From Gimesia aquarii (GTDB taxonomy: Bacteria; Planctomycetota; Planctomycetia; Planctomycetales; Planctomycetaceae): a stretch of 64,000 nucleotides of DNA. Location: the NCBI RefSeq assembly GCF_007748195.1, contig NZ_CP037920.1, positions 2,915,501-2,979,500 on the forward strand, in the 5' to 3' direction. This document shows, one piece after another, positions 1 to 9,597 of this stretch. The translations under genes and the position numbers were made by a program. Each line of letters starts with the position of its first letter. Position 1 is the stretch's first letter. Under the pieces are notes generated by a model. It was not told the DNA's origin. It searched no databases and saw only the letters and a program-made list of their open reading frames with translations.

Positions 1-346
1 CTACCTCAGGAAGAAGAACGGCTATACGGGTATTCTCTTTGTTGGAGATCGCGCGGGCGGTTGTTAACATCGCTTTTTCGAATGCAGCTGCGGAAAGTTC
101 TGTCGCAGAGCCAAGGCCGACTAATATGATTCGCTGCGTTTTGATCTCTGTTAAGCCGAGCAAACTAGAGGTTGACGCCAGTTTGCCTGTGAAGTCTTCG
201 CTTTCTCGTAATCGTGTGATCAATCCACCTAGCGTTTCATCCAATCGAGCAACCGTATCAGGTAAAGGCTCAGATTCTAAAAGTCCAATGACTAACCAGT
301 CAGCAGAAACAGATGAAATCGATTCATTCGTCAATTGTATAGCCAT
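1..346 (-). CDS. pepA: Leucyl aminopeptidase (M17), N-terminal part, cut by window edge
   Basis: Translating the minus strand from an ATG at 346 gives 115 open codons that run off the left edge. The peptide matches the N-terminal macro-like domain of M17 leucyl aminopeptidases: an early WLVIGLLE strand, then a GGLITRLRESEDFTGK segment, and IILVGLGSATELS, the typical ILVGLG strand-turn. Family members are cytosolic di-metal exopeptidases releasing N-terminal residues; the metal-binding catalytic domain lies outside the window, so activity cannot be judged. The gene is divergent from the amidohydrolase at 433, with an 86-bp shared upstream region. The open frame on the plus strand here is a shadow. 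The family call is good; whether the full gene is intact is unknown. Confidence 0.8.
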   Translation of the reverse strand, partial: MAIQLTNESISSVSADWLVIGLLESEPLPDTVARLDETLGGLITRLRESEDFTGKLASTSSLLGLTEIKTQRIILVGLGSATELSAAAFEKAMLTTARAISNKENTRIAVLLPEV

Positions 347-432
347 TCGTTGTCCAAATCCCTTTATCGTGAGTACACGTCAGATTATGATAAGTTGATT
401 CCATAGTCTAACAAAATAGGAGTAAAAACCAA

Positions 433-1389
433 ATGAGAGATATCAGAATTGCTGCTGCTCAGTTTGAAAATCGTAATGGTGATAAAGCATATAATTTACA
501 ACGAATTCGTGAACTCTCAAAACAGGCTGTGGAACAGGGAGCAGAAATCGTTAGCTTTCATGAGTGCTGCATTCCTGCTTACACGTTTGTGCAATCATTT
601 TCAAAAGAAGAGTTAGCTGATCTGTCCGAACCGGTTCCCAACGGTCCAAGTACTCAGGAATTAATGAAAATCTCACAAGAAGTGGGCGTTCCTATTTTGG
701 CGGGACTTTTAGAATTGGATCAGGGAGAAATTTACAATACCTATATTTGCGTCGATGGGACAGAACTGGTCGCTCGATATCGAAAGCTACATGCATTTGT
801 AAATGCTCATGTGGCTTCTGGCAATGAATATGTTGTATTTGATGTGCGCGGTTGTCGCTGTGGTATCCTGATATGTTATGATAATAATATCATCGAGAAT
901 GTCCGTATGACGACAATGCTGGGCGCTGACATTATTTTTATGCCACATGTTACTTGTTGTCTGCCTTCAGTCATGCCCGGTCGTGGTCTGGTTGATCCGG
1001 AGCTATGGCATAACCGTGATCGAGACCCAGTTCGACTGCGACAGGAATTCGAAGGGCCCAAGGGGAAAGGTTGGTTGATGCGCTGGCTACCGGCGCGTGC
1101 CTATGATAACGGCATCTATGCAATTTTCACGAATCCGGTTGGAATGGATGATGATGAAGTGAAACCAGGGCTTTCGATGATTTTGGATCCGTATGGCGAG
1201 ATTATCGCTGAGTGTACTAAGTTAGGTGATGACGTCGTTGTCGCTTTATGCACGGCAGAAAAAATACCCCCATCAAGTGGACGCCGCTATATTCGAGCGC
1301 GACGTCCCGATTTATATGGGAAACTTGTCGAAGCTCCTAAAGAACCTCCGGTGACTCAACCTGGGTGGGAATTAAAAACATCGGGTTAA
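433..1389 (+). CDS. Carbon-nitrogen hydrolase (nitrilase superfamily amidohydrolase)
   Basis: 318 residues, the usual length for a single-domain nitrilase-superfamily enzyme, which hydrolyses C-N bonds of amides or nitriles through a Glu-Lys-Cys triad. All three are visible: Glu44 in FHECC, Lys118 in YRKLHAF and Cys148 in GILICYDNN. There is no signal peptide, so it should be cytosolic. The ATG is preceded by a clear TAGGAG ribosome site about 10 bases upstream. The C-terminal part, after about residue 260, carries RRYIRARRPDLYG, a segment seen in N-carbamoylputrescine- or beta-ureidopropionase-like members, but substrate cannot be assigned. It ends 3 bp before the convergent queC stop, so it is monocistronic. 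Confidence 0.85.
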   Translation: MRDIRIAAAQFENRNGDKAYNLQRIRELSKQAVEQGAEIVSFHECCIPAYTFVQSFSKEELADLSEPVPNGPSTQELMKISQEVGVPILAGLLELDQGEIYNTYICVDGTELVARYRKLHAFVNAHVASGNEYVVFDVRGCRCGILICYDNNIIENVRMTTMLGADIIFMPHVTCCLPSVMPGRGLVDPELWHNRDRDPVRLRQEFEGPKGKGWLMRWLPARAYDNGIYAIFTNPVGMDDDEVKPGLSMILDPYGEIIAECTKLGDDVVVALCTAEKIPPSSGRRYIRARRPDLYGKLVEAPKEPPVTQPGWELKTSG

Positions 1390-1392
1390 GTT

Positions 1393-2091
1393 TTAATTCG
1401 ATTTGAGAGCGGGATCACTGAAGCCTGCCTCCTGAAAACCTTTGGCGCGTAATTGACACGAGTCACAATGCCCACAAGGCGTGCCATCAGGTAATGGATC
1501 GTAGCAGCTGTGTGTTAAGCTATAGTCGACACCCAGTTCCATTCCTTTTTTGATAATCTCAGCCTTTGTTAGAGAGATGAGTGGAGTATGCACGTTCCAT
1601 CTACCATCGCCTTCTACGCCAGATTTTGTCGCTAACGTCGCGGTTTTCTGAAAAGCCTGGATGAATTCGGGACGACAATCAGGATAGCCACTATAATCAA
1701 CCGCATTCACACCGATAAACAAATCAAAGGCATTCAAAGTTTCTGCCCAGGCTAATGCCAGCGAAAGAAACACAGTATTTCGCGCAGGTACATAAGTAAT
1801 AGGAATGCCGGTTTCTAAATCGTGTTCAGAACGGTCTTTGGGAACATCGATATCAGCTGTGAGTGCCGATCCACCAAAAACGCGCAGATCGAGTGGAAAG
1901 ATCACAAACTGTTTCACATCAAACGATTGACAGACTTTTTTTGCGGCTTCAAGTTCATGTCGATGTCGCTGACCATAATCGAACGAGAGCGCGTACAATT
2001 CAAATCCAGCATTTGCGGCAATGGCCAATACGGTTGCAGAATCGAGTCCGCCACTGACAAGAATGACGGCTTTGCGAGAACTGGTTGTCAT
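1393..2091 (-). CDS. queC: 7-cyano-7-deazaguanine synthase (preQ0 synthase)
   Basis: QueC converts 7-carboxy-7-deazaguanine, ammonia and ATP to preQ0, the precursor of the tRNA base queuosine and of archaeosine or dADG-type modified bases. The 232-residue product has the N-type ATP pyrophosphatase loop SGGLDS (13-18), the [11 protein letters not shown] motif that follows it, and four C-terminal zinc ligands, Cys196, Cys206, Cys209 and Cys212, spaced CX9CX2CX2C. Length is normal. No queD, queE or queF lies nearby, so the pathway is dispersed. The gene stands alone, convergent with the amidohydrolase and downstream of the DUF1501 gene on the same strand across about 130 bp. Confidence 0.95.
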   Translation of the reverse strand: MTTSSRKAVILVSGGLDSATVLAIAANAGFELYALSFDYGQRHRHELEAAKKVCQSFDVKQFVIFPLDLRVFGGSALTADIDVPKDRSEHDLETGIPITYVPARNTVFLSLALAWAETLNAFDLFIGVNAVDYSGYPDCRPEFIQAFQKTATLATKSGVEGDGRWNVHTPLISLTKAEIIKKGMELGVDYSLTHSCYDPLPDGTPCGHCDSCQLRAKGFQEAGFSDPALKSN

Positions 2092-2224
2092 CGATAAAAA
2101 TACTCCTGAGATTGATTCGCGCTAAAAAAGGAAGCTATCAGGAGCGATAGTGTGATGCAATCCCGTCGCAATCATCGATTAAATATTTTCACTAACTCTA
2201 GCAGAAAATAAAATCGTGATAAAT

Positions 2225-3613
2225 TTAAAAGAGGCCATCGATGATTTCACCTGCGGCAATGGGTGTCGGCCGTGGAAGTCGAGGGAAATAGGTTTGATGT
2301 GAATCAATTCCCATCGCGTGATAGATTGAAGTGGCAAAGTCTTCTGGACGGTAGGGTCGTGTACTGGGCAAGCTTCCTGTTCGATCAGTGGCTCCAATCA
2401 CAACACCGCGTTGGACCGGTCCACCCGCCATTAATACGCTGCCAGCATTAGGATAATGGTCACGGCCCGATGTGGCATTAATTTTAGGAGTACGGCCGAA
2501 TTCACCCATCGCCACTACTAAAGTTGTCTCCAGTAATCCACGTTGATCAAGATCATCCAGTAAAGTAGAAAGCGACATATCTAACTGTGGCAAGTTACCT
2601 GGACCCGAATAGCTGTGCCAGCGTTTATTGCTAGGCATACCTGTGGGACGATTAGAAAACGACATCATGGAATCAAAGAGCCAACCATGATTATCCCAAG
2701 TACCATTTGTTTTGGCGTTACCAAATAATCCACCTTGGACTGCCTGATTGATAGTGACAAATCGAGCACCTGCTTCTATCAATCTGCGTGCGAGTAAAAC
2801 GCGGCGACCATACATATTATCGCCATAGCTTTCACGTGTTTGAGGAGACTCTTCATCTAGATTGACTGCTTTTTGCATCGCTCCGCTTGTTAGCATCGCA
2901 ATTGCTTCTTCTGTAAATTTATCAACTGATTCCAGTTGCGAATTTTTCACCGATTGCAATTGACTGAGGTTTTCCAATTGTGCCAACATCGAAAGTCGAT
3001 CTTCAAAACGAATTCTGGATAGATTTAGTCCTCCCAGTTCCATTTCCGGTTTTTGGGGATCACCTTTGAGATCGAAGGCAGAGTAGGCAGCGCCTAAATA
3101 TCCAGGTGGATTGGTATACCGCGCTGCCACAGGCAAGCCAAGGTATGGAGGGACACCTTTAACCCGGCTACCCTGTAATGCGGAAATGAGGCAACCAAAA
3201 TTGGGAAAATACTGTTTTCCAACAGGGGCAAATCCACTGGCAACATGTTGTGAGCCGGTGAGGTGTGATCCGCTTTTGCCCTGCCAGGACCGAATGATGG
3301 CTACCTTGTCCATCCGAGTTGCCATGAGGGGAAGTTTTTCACTGATGAATGTTCCTGGCACATTCGTACTGGTTGGTTTCCAGGGACCACGAATCTCTAA
3401 TGGGGCATTTGGTTTGGGGTCAAATGTTTCAAAATGACTCGGACCACCGGCCAGGAAAATAAAAATACAGGAAATGTCTGATTTAGTTGAACTCGTAGCA
3501 GCCTGAAGTAACTGTGGTAAATTCAATCCGAACAGCCCGACACCAATCTGCATCGCCTGTCGTCGATTTAGTAAGTGAGGGGCGCACATCCCGTTGTAAA
3601 ACGCATCAGCCAT
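2225..3613 (-). CDS. DUF1501 domain protein (secreted, Tat-like leader)
   Basis: 462 residues. The N-terminus has NRRQAMQIG (16-24), a twin-arginine-like motif followed by a hydrophobic stretch, suggesting export. The body has GGPSHFETFDPKP (56-68), a GSHLTGSQHVASG segment, and late MGEFGRTPKIN and GRDHYPNAGSVLMAGG, all hallmarks of DUF1501, which has an alkaline-phosphatase/sulfatase-like fold. In planctomycetes DUF1501 genes usually sit beside DUF1553/DUF1549 cytochrome-type genes; no such partner is adjacent here. Molecular function is not established for the family. The product is complete, with no motif loss that I can see. Confidence 0.9.
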   Translation of the reverse strand: MADAFYNGMCAPHLLNRRQAMQIGVGLFGLNLPQLLQAATSSTKSDISCIFIFLAGGPSHFETFDPKPNAPLEIRGPWKPTSTNVPGTFISEKLPLMATRMDKVAIIRSWQGKSGSHLTGSQHVASGFAPVGKQYFPNFGCLISALQGSRVKGVPPYLGLPVAARYTNPPGYLGAAYSAFDLKGDPQKPEMELGGLNLSRIRFEDRLSMLAQLENLSQLQSVKNSQLESVDKFTEEAIAMLTSGAMQKAVNLDEESPQTRESYGDNMYGRRVLLARRLIEAGARFVTINQAVQGGLFGNAKTNGTWDNHGWLFDSMMSFSNRPTGMPSNKRWHSYSGPGNLPQLDMSLSTLLDDLDQRGLLETTLVVAMGEFGRTPKINATSGRDHYPNAGSVLMAGGPVQRGVVIGATDRTGSLPSTRPYRPEDFATSIYHAMGIDSHQTYFPRLPRPTPIAAGEIIDGLF

Positions 3614-3782
3614 CTATTCGACCCATTAGATAACAATGTGGAAGTGAAGCGGTGTGCTTGTACCAATGATTCTATCAAATAAAATCCAATCCGGCCAGAT
3701 ATAGTTTGGCCTGATTGCATTTTTGAGGCTTCTGAAATAGTTGCACAGAGATGTATTGAATGTTACATCACACAGGAGCTTA

Positions 3783-4451
3783 TTAGGGAAGAGTCGGATA
3801 CTGGGAAATTAGTGCAAGCCTCGCGTAGTAAGTTGGGGACCCTGCATATTGATACCCGAATGGAATAATACGAGGGTTATACATGCGATCATAATAGCCG
3901 AAACCCCTGAATTGGAGAGAACCAAAAGTGAACGAAGGGCGGTAACCATTGTAGTAGAAACTGTGTCCAAAGTAAGGCGAGCCATACCAATTGGACCGTA
4001 TCAGGTCGCTATACATGTAAAGTGCCGGTGCTGAATATCGGTTTCCATAATAGTAGTTTTGAAACCAGGGAAACGAGTTGTGATAAGTAGAATATCGATT
4101 TCGATAGGCGACTCGATTGTTAGCTCGGTGACGTGGATGATTGCATTGGGAGCATTCAGGCATTTCTGCTACAGCAGGAATTGCACGTGGTTCAATTTCA
4201 ATTAAATCGGTTGCATTGACAGGAGCGTTGGTGAGTTTAGAGTCGTTCGATGAATCAAAGTTGATTTCTCGAGTGGCGTAAGAATTCAAGCCGGGGGCTG
4301 GTGAAATCTGAACGGTCCAGATTTGAGCTCTGTCGGTTTCTGTTGACACGTTTTCTGGTTTGGTTGCTTCATTCGCGGCGAGAGCATCGTTCGCAAAGCA
4401 GTTAAACAGGATCAATCCGACACCAATACTAAATGTCAATAGATTTTTCAT
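3783..4451 (-). CDS. Secreted Tyr/Asn-rich hypothetical protein
   Basis: 222 residues, not recognised as any family. Residues 1-25 form a signal peptide (basic start, hydrophobic core, FANDALA before the likely cut). Residues 25-100 are polar and contain a CSQCNHPRHR segment. The C-terminal half is very rich in Tyr, Asn, Phe and Gly (runs such as QNYYYGNRYSAPALYMYS), typical of low-complexity extracellular proteins of planctomycetes. No enzymatic motif is visible. It stands alone between two intergenic gaps, divergent from argH. It may be a cell-surface structural protein, which is inference from composition and signal peptide only. Confidence 0.65.
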   Translation of the reverse strand: MKNLLTFSIGVGLILFNCFANDALAANEATKPENVSTETDRAQIWTVQISPAPGLNSYATREINFDSSNDSKLTNAPVNATDLIEIEPRAIPAVAEMPECSQCNHPRHRANNRVAYRNRYSTYHNSFPWFQNYYYGNRYSAPALYMYSDLIRSNWYGSPYFGHSFYYNGYRPSFTFGSLQFRGFGYYDRMYNPRIIPFGYQYAGSPTYYARLALISQYPTLP

Positions 4452-4730
4452 AGCAGGTACTTTGAACTTAGTGAGATATACAACTGATTTTTTGATGTTA
4501 TCACGATAAAATGACTATTTTCTATCCTAGAGAGCCAGATAGACCATTTACCAATAAAATTCCCGATTCTAGCTCGAAAAGGCATAAATTATCCTGGCAT
4601 TCGCACTCAGGAGTCATGGTGGCTTGATGGATTGTTCTTAGCTGATTAATCTGCCTATGCATAACCTGTATTGTAGTAGAGGTTATAAAAGCTTACACAT
4701 TCACATTTAGAGATGAAGTGGAGAAACAAC

Positions 4731-6110
4731 GTGGCCGCAAAAGCCTGGGGAGGACGATTTCAACAGCAGACTGATGCACGCGTTGAAGCATTTACAGAAT
4801 CAATTAGCTTTGACAGCCGACTGGCAGCTGTCGACATTAAAGGGTCGCAGGCGCACGCACAAATGCTTGCCAAGGTTGGATTAATTTCCGACGAGGAATG
4901 CCAACAGATTTTAGAGGTTCTGACGCAAATCGGAGTTGAGATTGAGCAAGGTCAATTTGAGTTTCGATTTGATCTCGAAGATATTCACATGCATATCGAA
5001 AGTGCTTTAATTGAGCGTGTCGGTGATATCGGTCGTAAGTTGCATACCGCACGTAGCCGTAACGATCAAGTATCGACAGACCTGAAACTTTACACGCGGG
5101 AAGCCATCCATCGAATCGACTCGCTCCTCAAAGACTTGCAGGTTGCTTTTGTTGAACGTTTTGAACGAGACCAGGATTTAGTGCTTCCCGGCTTTACGCA
5201 CTTGCAGCGCGCACAACCTGTGAAGGCCGCCCATTACTGGTTCGCATATTGCGAAAAGTTTGATCGGGATCGCCAACGTCTGCAGGATTGTTTGAAACGA
5301 GTGAATGTTTCTCCTTTAGGGGGGGCCGCGCTTGCCGGAACATCACTCCCCATCGATCGACAATATACAGCTCAATTATTGGAATTCACAGATGTTGCCC
5401 GGAATAGTTTAGATATTTCCAGTGATCGAGACTATCTGGCTGAGTTTTGTTTCTGTATGGCACTGGTTGCGACTCATCTCAGTAACTGGGCGGAAGAATG
5501 GATTGCCTGGTTTTCGACTGAATTTGGTTTTATCAAGCTTCCCGATGCATTTACCACTGGTTCATCTATCATGCCACAAAAACGAAATCCGGATGTACTG
5601 GAATTGATTCGGGGAAAATCGGCTCGTCCGATTGCTGATGTCCAGCAGATCTTGGTTTTGTTAAAGGGGCTGCCGATGGCGTATAACCGAGATATGCAGG
5701 AAGACAAGCTGGCACTGTTTGATTCATATGATACCGTTGCCGCGTGCTTGGAGTTAGCGGCTGCAATGGTCGAAGGGGCAGAGCTACAACAGGAAACGAT
5801 CACTGCCAAACTGGAAGATGGCTTCCTCGACGCAACCGCTTTAATGGAGTATTTGATTAAAAAAGGAACACCGATGAGAACCGGCCACGGAATTGTCGGG
5901 AAACTAGTCGCATTATGCGAATCGCGTCAATCTCGATTGGTTGATCTCTCTCTCGAAGAACTGCAACAAGCTTGTCCACAAATTGAGGATGATATATATC
6001 AAATTTTGGGGGCACGAAATGCGATGGCAGCACTTTGTAGCTTTGGTTCCGGGGGTGAGGAACCAGTGAATGAGCAATGGCAATACTGGAAAGAAAAACT
6101 CGGTATATAA
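4731..6110 (+). CDS. argH: Argininosuccinate lyase
   Basis: ArgH cleaves argininosuccinate to arginine and fumarate, the last step of arginine synthesis, as a cytosolic homotetramer. The 459-residue product has the N-terminal AKAWGGRF signature, the [10 protein letters not shown] motif, the THLQRAQPV motif and the fumarase/aspartase signature [11 protein letters not shown] (277-287) that holds the catalytic serine. I chose the GTG at 4731 because GTGGAG lies just upstream of it and the protein then begins as family members do; the ATG at 4713 would add six atypical residues and has no ribosome site. No other arg genes are near. truA follows on the same strand after 59 bp. Confidence 0.95.
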   Translation: MAAKAWGGRFQQQTDARVEAFTESISFDSRLAAVDIKGSQAHAQMLAKVGLISDEECQQILEVLTQIGVEIEQGQFEFRFDLEDIHMHIESALIERVGDIGRKLHTARSRNDQVSTDLKLYTREAIHRIDSLLKDLQVAFVERFERDQDLVLPGFTHLQRAQPVKAAHYWFAYCEKFDRDRQRLQDCLKRVNVSPLGGAALAGTSLPIDRQYTAQLLEFTDVARNSLDISSDRDYLAEFCFCMALVATHLSNWAEEWIAWFSTEFGFIKLPDAFTTGSSIMPQKRNPDVLELIRGKSARPIADVQQILVLLKGLPMAYNRDMQEDKLALFDSYDTVAACLELAAAMVEGAELQQETITAKLEDGFLDATALMEYLIKKGTPMRTGHGIVGKLVALCESRQSRLVDLSLEELQQACPQIEDDIYQILGARNAMAALCSFGSGGEEPVNEQWQYWKEKLGI

Positions 6111-6169
6111 ATACACGTTGAATTGCTCTTTGTATTCCTTTGGTTTTGCAGAGCTTCCATTTTAAGTTT

Positions 6170-6973
6170 ATGAGAAATATCAAATTAACGCTGGCCTATG
6201 ATGGATCGGAGTTTGCCGGTTGGCAAGTTCAGCCCAATGGTCTCTCGGTTCAAGCCTGTGTGGAAACAGCAATTGAGAAGCTGACTCAGCAGAAAAGTGG
6301 AGTGCTAGTTGCGGGGAGAACAGATGCTGGCGTTCATGCTTTAGGGCAGGTTGCTAACTTTCAAACAGAGTCTTCCATTCCATGTAAAAATATTCTATCA
6401 GGTTTGCAGCGTTTTTTGCCAGACAGTATCTGTATACGAAAAGTTGATGAAGTTGATGCCGAATTTCATGCGACTTATTCTGCGGTTCAAAAACGTTATC
6501 GATATGTGATCCATAATACGGCAATTGTTTATCCTTTTTTGAGACGATATGTTTGCGAATTTGGAAGACCGCTTAATTCAGATGGAATGCACACAGCAGG
6601 TCAGTATCTATTGGGAATGCATGATTTTCGTTGCTTCGAATCTCATTTTCCTAATAAAGCGACAAGCGTACGAACCATTAAAGAATTGACAGTTCAGAGG
6701 ACATCTGTCTGGCCGGTTTGGAATGAAGGCAGGCTACAGCAGACTATTGATAGAAATTCTACTCAGGGTGAATTTATCACAATCGATATTGTTGCAGATG
6801 GCTTTTTATACAATATGGTTCGTGCGATTGTCGGAACGTTATTAGAAGTGGGAGTCGGACGTTGGTCACCCGGTGATGTACAGAAAATTCTTAACTCTCT
6901 CGACCGTTCTCAGGCTGGAGCCACGGCACCTGCGAATGGTTTATATCTGGTTCAGGTTGACTATGAAGGATGA
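6170..6973 (+). CDS. truA: tRNA pseudouridine(38-40) synthase
   Basis: TruA isomerises uridines 38-40 in the anticodon arm of many tRNAs. The 267-residue product opens with the standard MRNIKLTLAYDGSEFAGWQ-like start, so I prefer the ATG at 6170 over an upstream TTG at 6140. The catalytic aspartate is Asp52 in AGRTDAGVHALGQV. The later RYRYVIHN, GMHDFRCF and DGFLYNMVRAIVGTLLEVG motifs are all present. There is a longer than usual loop around 185-205 (ARLQQTID-type insert between the two internal strands), otherwise length is normal. Probably co-transcribed with argH. Confidence 0.95.
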   Translation: MRNIKLTLAYDGSEFAGWQVQPNGLSVQACVETAIEKLTQQKSGVLVAGRTDAGVHALGQVANFQTESSIPCKNILSGLQRFLPDSICIRKVDEVDAEFHATYSAVQKRYRYVIHNTAIVYPFLRRYVCEFGRPLNSDGMHTAGQYLLGMHDFRCFESHFPNKATSVRTIKELTVQRTSVWPVWNEGRLQQTIDRNSTQGEFITIDIVADGFLYNMVRAIVGTLLEVGVGRWSPGDVQKILNSLDRSQAGATAPANGLYLVQVDYEG

Positions 6974-7102
6974 TTTTTTCAAAGTACGTTTGATCCGTTT
7001 TACCTGAGAATTCGTTTCAGCAGTAACCGACTTTATTTTAATTCGTAAGAGATAGCCCCCTTACAATATTTGATCTTGATTGATACAGAATCTGGAAAGT
7101 GA

Positions 7103-8281
7103 ATGATGAGTCAACAACCCCCTCCTTTGCCTCCGGATAACGCAGAAGAGCCCATTTTTTTGGAGGAATCGTTTGTAGGGGGTGGACAGCAAATCGACGA
7201 TGAAAATGGTCGAATATTTCCCTGTGAAGGCTGTGGCGCTGACCTGGTGTTTCATATTAAAACTCAAAGTTTGAAGTGCCGACATTGTGGATTCGAAAAA
7301 AAGATTGGATTCTCTGACGAAGAAGTGGTGGAAGAGCAGGATTTTTATGGCATGCTCGCTCATTTGACAGAACTGAGAGAGCAGCAGACTGAAGGAGATG
7401 AAGAAGAAAAACGCGAAGTACAGTGTGAAAGTTGTGGTGCTACACTGCTTTTTGTGGATACGATGACCAGTTCTGAATGTCCTTATTGTACTTCGCCGAT
7501 TCAGTTAGAAAATGTTCATACCTGCGAAAAACGTGTTCCCGTTGATGCCGTTTTGCCGTTTCAAGTAGAGCAGCAGACTGCGCGACAAAATTTAAGTGAC
7601 TGGGTAAAATCACTTTGGTTTGCACCAAATGATTTTGTTGCCAAGGGAGCTGACGGAACGTTTCATGGTGTCTATCTACCTTATTTCACTTTTGATTCCA
7701 TGACCAGTACACATTATACCGGCCAGCGGGGTGAATATTATTACGTGACAGTTGGTAGTGGAAAGAATCGACGCACTGTACGTCGTACGCGTTGGTATCC
7801 CGCCTCTGGTTCTTTTCAGCGTTTTTTTGATGATGTTGTGATTCTGGCTTCACGCGGTTTGCCACGAAAACTGATTCGGGAGTTGGAACCGTTTCCAATG
7901 CAGTTACTCGTTCCTTTTCGTCATGCACTGTTGGCCGGGTTTACTGCCCGGACTTATGATGTCGAGTTAGATGATGGTTTTATATTGGGCAAAGAGCGGA
8001 TTGATGCTGCCATTTATTCCGATGTCTGCAGTCGGATTGGTGGCGACACTCAGCGAGTCAGTTCAGTACAAAGCCAGTATGATGCGATCACTTATAAGCA
8101 CCTCTTGTTGCCCCTTTGGCTGATGACCTATAAATATAAGGACAAGCTCTATCAAGTCGCCGTCAATGCGGCGACAGGGGAGGTACATGGGGAGCGTCCT
8201 TATAGTTGGGTGAAAATTCTGCTGGCATCACTGGCTGCGGGTGCTTTAGTGCTCGGTGGTTTCGCTCTTGCCAATCAATGA
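7103..8281 (+). CDS. Double zinc-ribbon protein with C-terminal membrane helix
   Basis: 392 residues. Two zinc ribbons are obvious: Cys41, Cys44, Cys59 and Cys62 (CX2C-X14-CX2C), and Cys108, Cys111, Cys126 and Cys129 with the same spacing. Residues 65-105 between them are acidic. The middle (150-360) is a soluble domain with GVYLPYFTFDS and LLLPLWLMTYKYKDKLYQVAVNAATGEVHGERPYS, a motif common in zinc-ribbon proteins of planctomycetes and actinobacteria that are often loosely annotated as primosomal-helicase-like. A single membrane helix (about 371-390) ends the protein, so the ribbons are most likely cytoplasmic with a tail anchor. No catalytic site is visible and the function is unknown. It is monocistronic. 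Confidence 0.7.
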   Translation: MMSQQPPPLPPDNAEEPIFLEESFVGGGQQIDDENGRIFPCEGCGADLVFHIKTQSLKCRHCGFEKKIGFSDEEVVEEQDFYGMLAHLTELREQQTEGDEEEKREVQCESCGATLLFVDTMTSSECPYCTSPIQLENVHTCEKRVPVDAVLPFQVEQQTARQNLSDWVKSLWFAPNDFVAKGADGTFHGVYLPYFTFDSMTSTHYTGQRGEYYYVTVGSGKNRRTVRRTRWYPASGSFQRFFDDVVILASRGLPRKLIRELEPFPMQLLVPFRHALLAGFTARTYDVELDDGFILGKERIDAAIYSDVCSRIGGDTQRVSSVQSQYDAITYKHLLLPLWLMTYKYKDKLYQVAVNAATGEVHGERPYSWVKILLASLAAGALVLGGFALANQ

Positions 8282-8506
8282 GCATGATCTCAGATTTTCC
8301 AATCAAAAGTGCTTTCAGATGTAGAATTAGCGATTTCGGCTACTTTGTGCCTTTATTCACTCCCCAATTCTTGAGAGTCTCCAGAAATTAGAAACTGTTG
8401 CTTCGGGACGGTTGCCGATCAGCCAGAGGCTAGTTAAAAAACAGTCAATATAATGCTTTTAAGTACGTTCATTGAGCAAAATACATTGTTAAGGAGTGAT
8501 TAAGAG

Positions 8507-9499
8507 ATGAACCATCCAATTCGAGTTGCGGTGACTGGCGCCGCTGGCCAAATAGGTTACGCAATGTTGTTTCGTCTGGCATCAGGGGAAATTTTTGGTC
8601 CCAATCAGCCTGTAATTCTGCATCTCGTGGAAGTTCCGCCCGTTCTGTCAGCTTTAGATGGTGTCGAGATGGAATTGGAAGACTGTGCTTTCCCTACTTT
8701 AGCAGGAGTTGTGAAAGCAGACAGTGATCATCTGGAAGATGCGTTTGCCGATTGTAATTTCGTAATCTGTGTCGGAAGTATTCCTCGAAAAGCGGGGATG
8801 GAACGTGGCGATTTGATTCGCATCAACGGCCCCATTTTCACAAGTACAGGACAAGCAATCCAGGCAGCAGCAGCAGACGATGTTCGAGTTGTCGTCGTCG
8901 GAAATCCTTGTAATACAAACTGCCTGATTGCGATGCATAATGCTCCCAAGGTTCCGCGCGACCGCTGGTATGCAATGACTCGTCTGGATCAGAACCGAGC
9001 GGTCTCCCAGATTGCCAACAAAGCAGGGCAGCCTGTTTCTGCTGTAAAAAATATGAATATCTGGGGAAATCATTCAGCAACACAATTCCCTGATTTTTAT
9101 CATGCAACGATTCATGGAAATCCCGTGCCTGAGATTATTGAAGACCATGACTGGTTACGTGGTGAATTTATTGAAACCGTGCAGAAACGCGGAGCAGCTG
9201 TGATTCAGGCACGTGGTGCTTCCAGTGCAGCTTCAGCAGCAAATGCCGCTTTGGATACGATCAAAAGCATCATTACTCCTACAAAGTTAGGCGAGAGCTT
9301 CAGTGCGGCAGTCTGTAGCGATGGGAGTTATGGTGTTGATGAAGGGTTGATCTGTGGATATCCATTGACCAGTGATGGCGTAACCTGGAAAATCGTGGAA
9401 GGGATTGAGCATGATGATTTTGCTCAGGATAAATTTACTGCGACTTTACAGGAATTACGAGATGAGCGCGATGTCGTTCGTGATCTATTGCCTGAATAA
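8507..9499 (+). CDS. mdh: Malate dehydrogenase
   Basis: NAD-dependent malate dehydrogenase of the TCA cycle. The 330-residue protein belongs to the group 2, cytosolic-type branch: the nucleotide loop is GAAGQIG (11-17), followed by a two-helix insert ([18 protein letters not shown]) typical of this branch. Catalytic His189 lies in [13 protein letters not shown], the substrate arginines in [12 protein letters not shown] and [14 protein letters not shown] stands 9 bases upstream of the ATG. A TATAAT box lies at about 8449-8454, though no good -35 is visible at normal spacing. A hairpin terminator follows at 9523. Confidence 0.95.
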   Translation: MNHPIRVAVTGAAGQIGYAMLFRLASGEIFGPNQPVILHLVEVPPVLSALDGVEMELEDCAFPTLAGVVKADSDHLEDAFADCNFVICVGSIPRKAGMERGDLIRINGPIFTSTGQAIQAAAADDVRVVVVGNPCNTNCLIAMHNAPKVPRDRWYAMTRLDQNRAVSQIANKAGQPVSAVKNMNIWGNHSATQFPDFYHATIHGNPVPEIIEDHDWLRGEFIETVQKRGAAVIQARGASSAASAANAALDTIKSIITPTKLGESFSAAVCSDGSYGVDEGLICGYPLTSDGVTWKIVEGIEHDDFAQDKFTATLQELRDERDVVRDLLPE

Positions 9500-9522
9500 T
9501 CTATGAACGATATTAGATTAGT

Positions 9523-9562
9523 GAAAGAGTCACAGTCATTTGACGTGGCTCTTTCTGTTTAT
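9523..9562 (+). terminator. Stem-loop terminator after mdh
   Basis: GAAAGAGTCAC and GTGGCTCTTTC pair over 11 bp with one G-U wobble around an 11-base loop. The following tract is only moderately T-rich (TGTTTAT), so it may be a weak intrinsic terminator. It lies 23 bp after the mdh stop and before bioA. Confidence 0.6.
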
Positions 9563-9597
9563 ACCAAATAGAAAAATGAGAATCGGTCGAATCTATC

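Noticed and set aside
39..398. 119-codon plus-strand frame at the left edge
   Set aside because: It is antisense to the leucyl aminopeptidase N-terminus, which has clear family motifs; the plus-strand product looks like no protein.
8449..8454. TATAAT box as the mdh promoter
   Set aside because: No -35 element at 16-18 bp, so it is mentioned only in the mdh entry and not listed as a promoter.
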